From Brachyspira catarrhinii (lineage in GTDB: Bacteria > Spirochaetota > Brachyspiria > Brachyspirales > Brachyspiraceae), in contig NZ_SJDU01000032.1 of assembly GCF_005518285.1 (NCBI RefSeq), positions 1-11,869 on the forward strand: 11,869 nt of DNA, read 5' to 3'. Made by a program: the position numbers and the translations under genes. Position 1 is the first letter of the stretch; the number at the start of each line of letters is the position of its first letter. Positions 11,734-11,869 of this stretch are shown here, piece after piece. Below the pieces are notes generated by a model. The model searched no databases. It was not told where the DNA came from and was given only the letters and a program-made list of their open reading frames with translations.

Positions 11734-11771
11734 GTCATTGCGAGGCTGACATAGGTATGCCGAAGCAATCC
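11734..11771. repeat. Short palindromic repeat-like element
   Basis: ATTGC (11737-11741) pairs with GCAAT (11765-11769), and GGC (11744-11746) with GCC (11759-11761). The edges GTCATTGCGAGG and CGAAGCAATCC are of a type I know from dispersed intergenic repeats in several bacterial phyla; that recollection cannot be checked here. It is the only G/C-rich island in the gene-free 3' end. Confidence 0.55.
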
Positions 11772-11842
11772 ACTATTAAGAAGGTTAAATTTTAAAATCA
11801 AATTCTCTTTTGTTCTTATCGTTATTTTTATTAATTAAACTA

Positions 11843-11869
11843 TTGACAAAAATGTTATTTAATCGTATA
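11843..11869 (+). promoter_or_regulatory. Promoter cut by the right window edge
   Basis: TTGACA (11843-11848) is followed by a 17-bp spacer and TATA (11866-11869), the first four bases of a probable TATAAT. A plus-strand gene should start soon after the window. Confidence 0.45.

Larger units (their letters stand above)
11454..11869. other. 416-bp right-end stretch without an intact gene
   Basis: It holds a bidirectional terminator, the minus-strand gene remnant, the palindromic repeat and, at the very end, the start of a promoter. Positions 11669-11730 and 11772-11842 are plain AT-rich DNA in which I see nothing. Confidence 0.6.

Overview
The window comes from an AT-rich bacterium. I infer a Brachyspira-like spirochaete. 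The reasons are the low GC throughout, a fliK-flgD flagellar pair, several small lipoproteins with loose lipoboxes (all with the cysteine at residue 17), an Rpn-type PD-(D/E)XK nuclease, and clear AAGGAG ribosome sites before most genes. The species call is inference; nothing in the window fixes it.

Left part (1-2634). The 5' part of an Rpn/PDDEXK_2 nuclease gene leaves the left edge on the minus strand. It is divergent from a LacI-family repressor, and each has a TTGACA-type promoter. apt (adenine phosphoribosyltransferase) follows. A lipoprotein gene converges on it with the two stop codons directly abutting.

Middle, accessory-looking part (2635-7143). A 559-bp gene-free stretch holds an inverted-repeat element, a strong promoter with a palindrome at its start site, a four-copy CGTCAGC tandem repeat and a hairpin. 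Five co-directional genes follow: a protein made of two nearly identical TM2 domains, a lipoprotein, a uracil-DNA-glycosylase-fold-like protein, a tyrosine-rich secreted protein and another lipoprotein. Perfect or near-perfect 12-13 bp hairpins precede three of the five. A bidirectional terminator separates this run from a YafQ/RelE-type toxin and its antitoxin on the minus strand.

Right part (7210-11869). A minus-strand gene fuses an N-terminal MerR/excisionase-type HTH to a C-terminal response-regulator receiver, the reverse of the usual order. It is divergent from a membrane-anchored LemA-like gene, then fliK (hook-length control) and flgD (hook cap). A GlcG/HbpS-like gene with visibly higher GC follows in the place where flgE often lies. 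After it come a bidirectional terminator, a probable 3' remnant of a lost minus-strand gene, a small dispersed-repeat-like hairpin, and a promoter cut by the window edge.

The best candidates for something new are the five-gene cassette with its hairpins, the HTH-receiver fusion with a triple TACATTT repeat in its promoter, and the duplicated TM2 protein. None can be given a mechanism from sequence alone.
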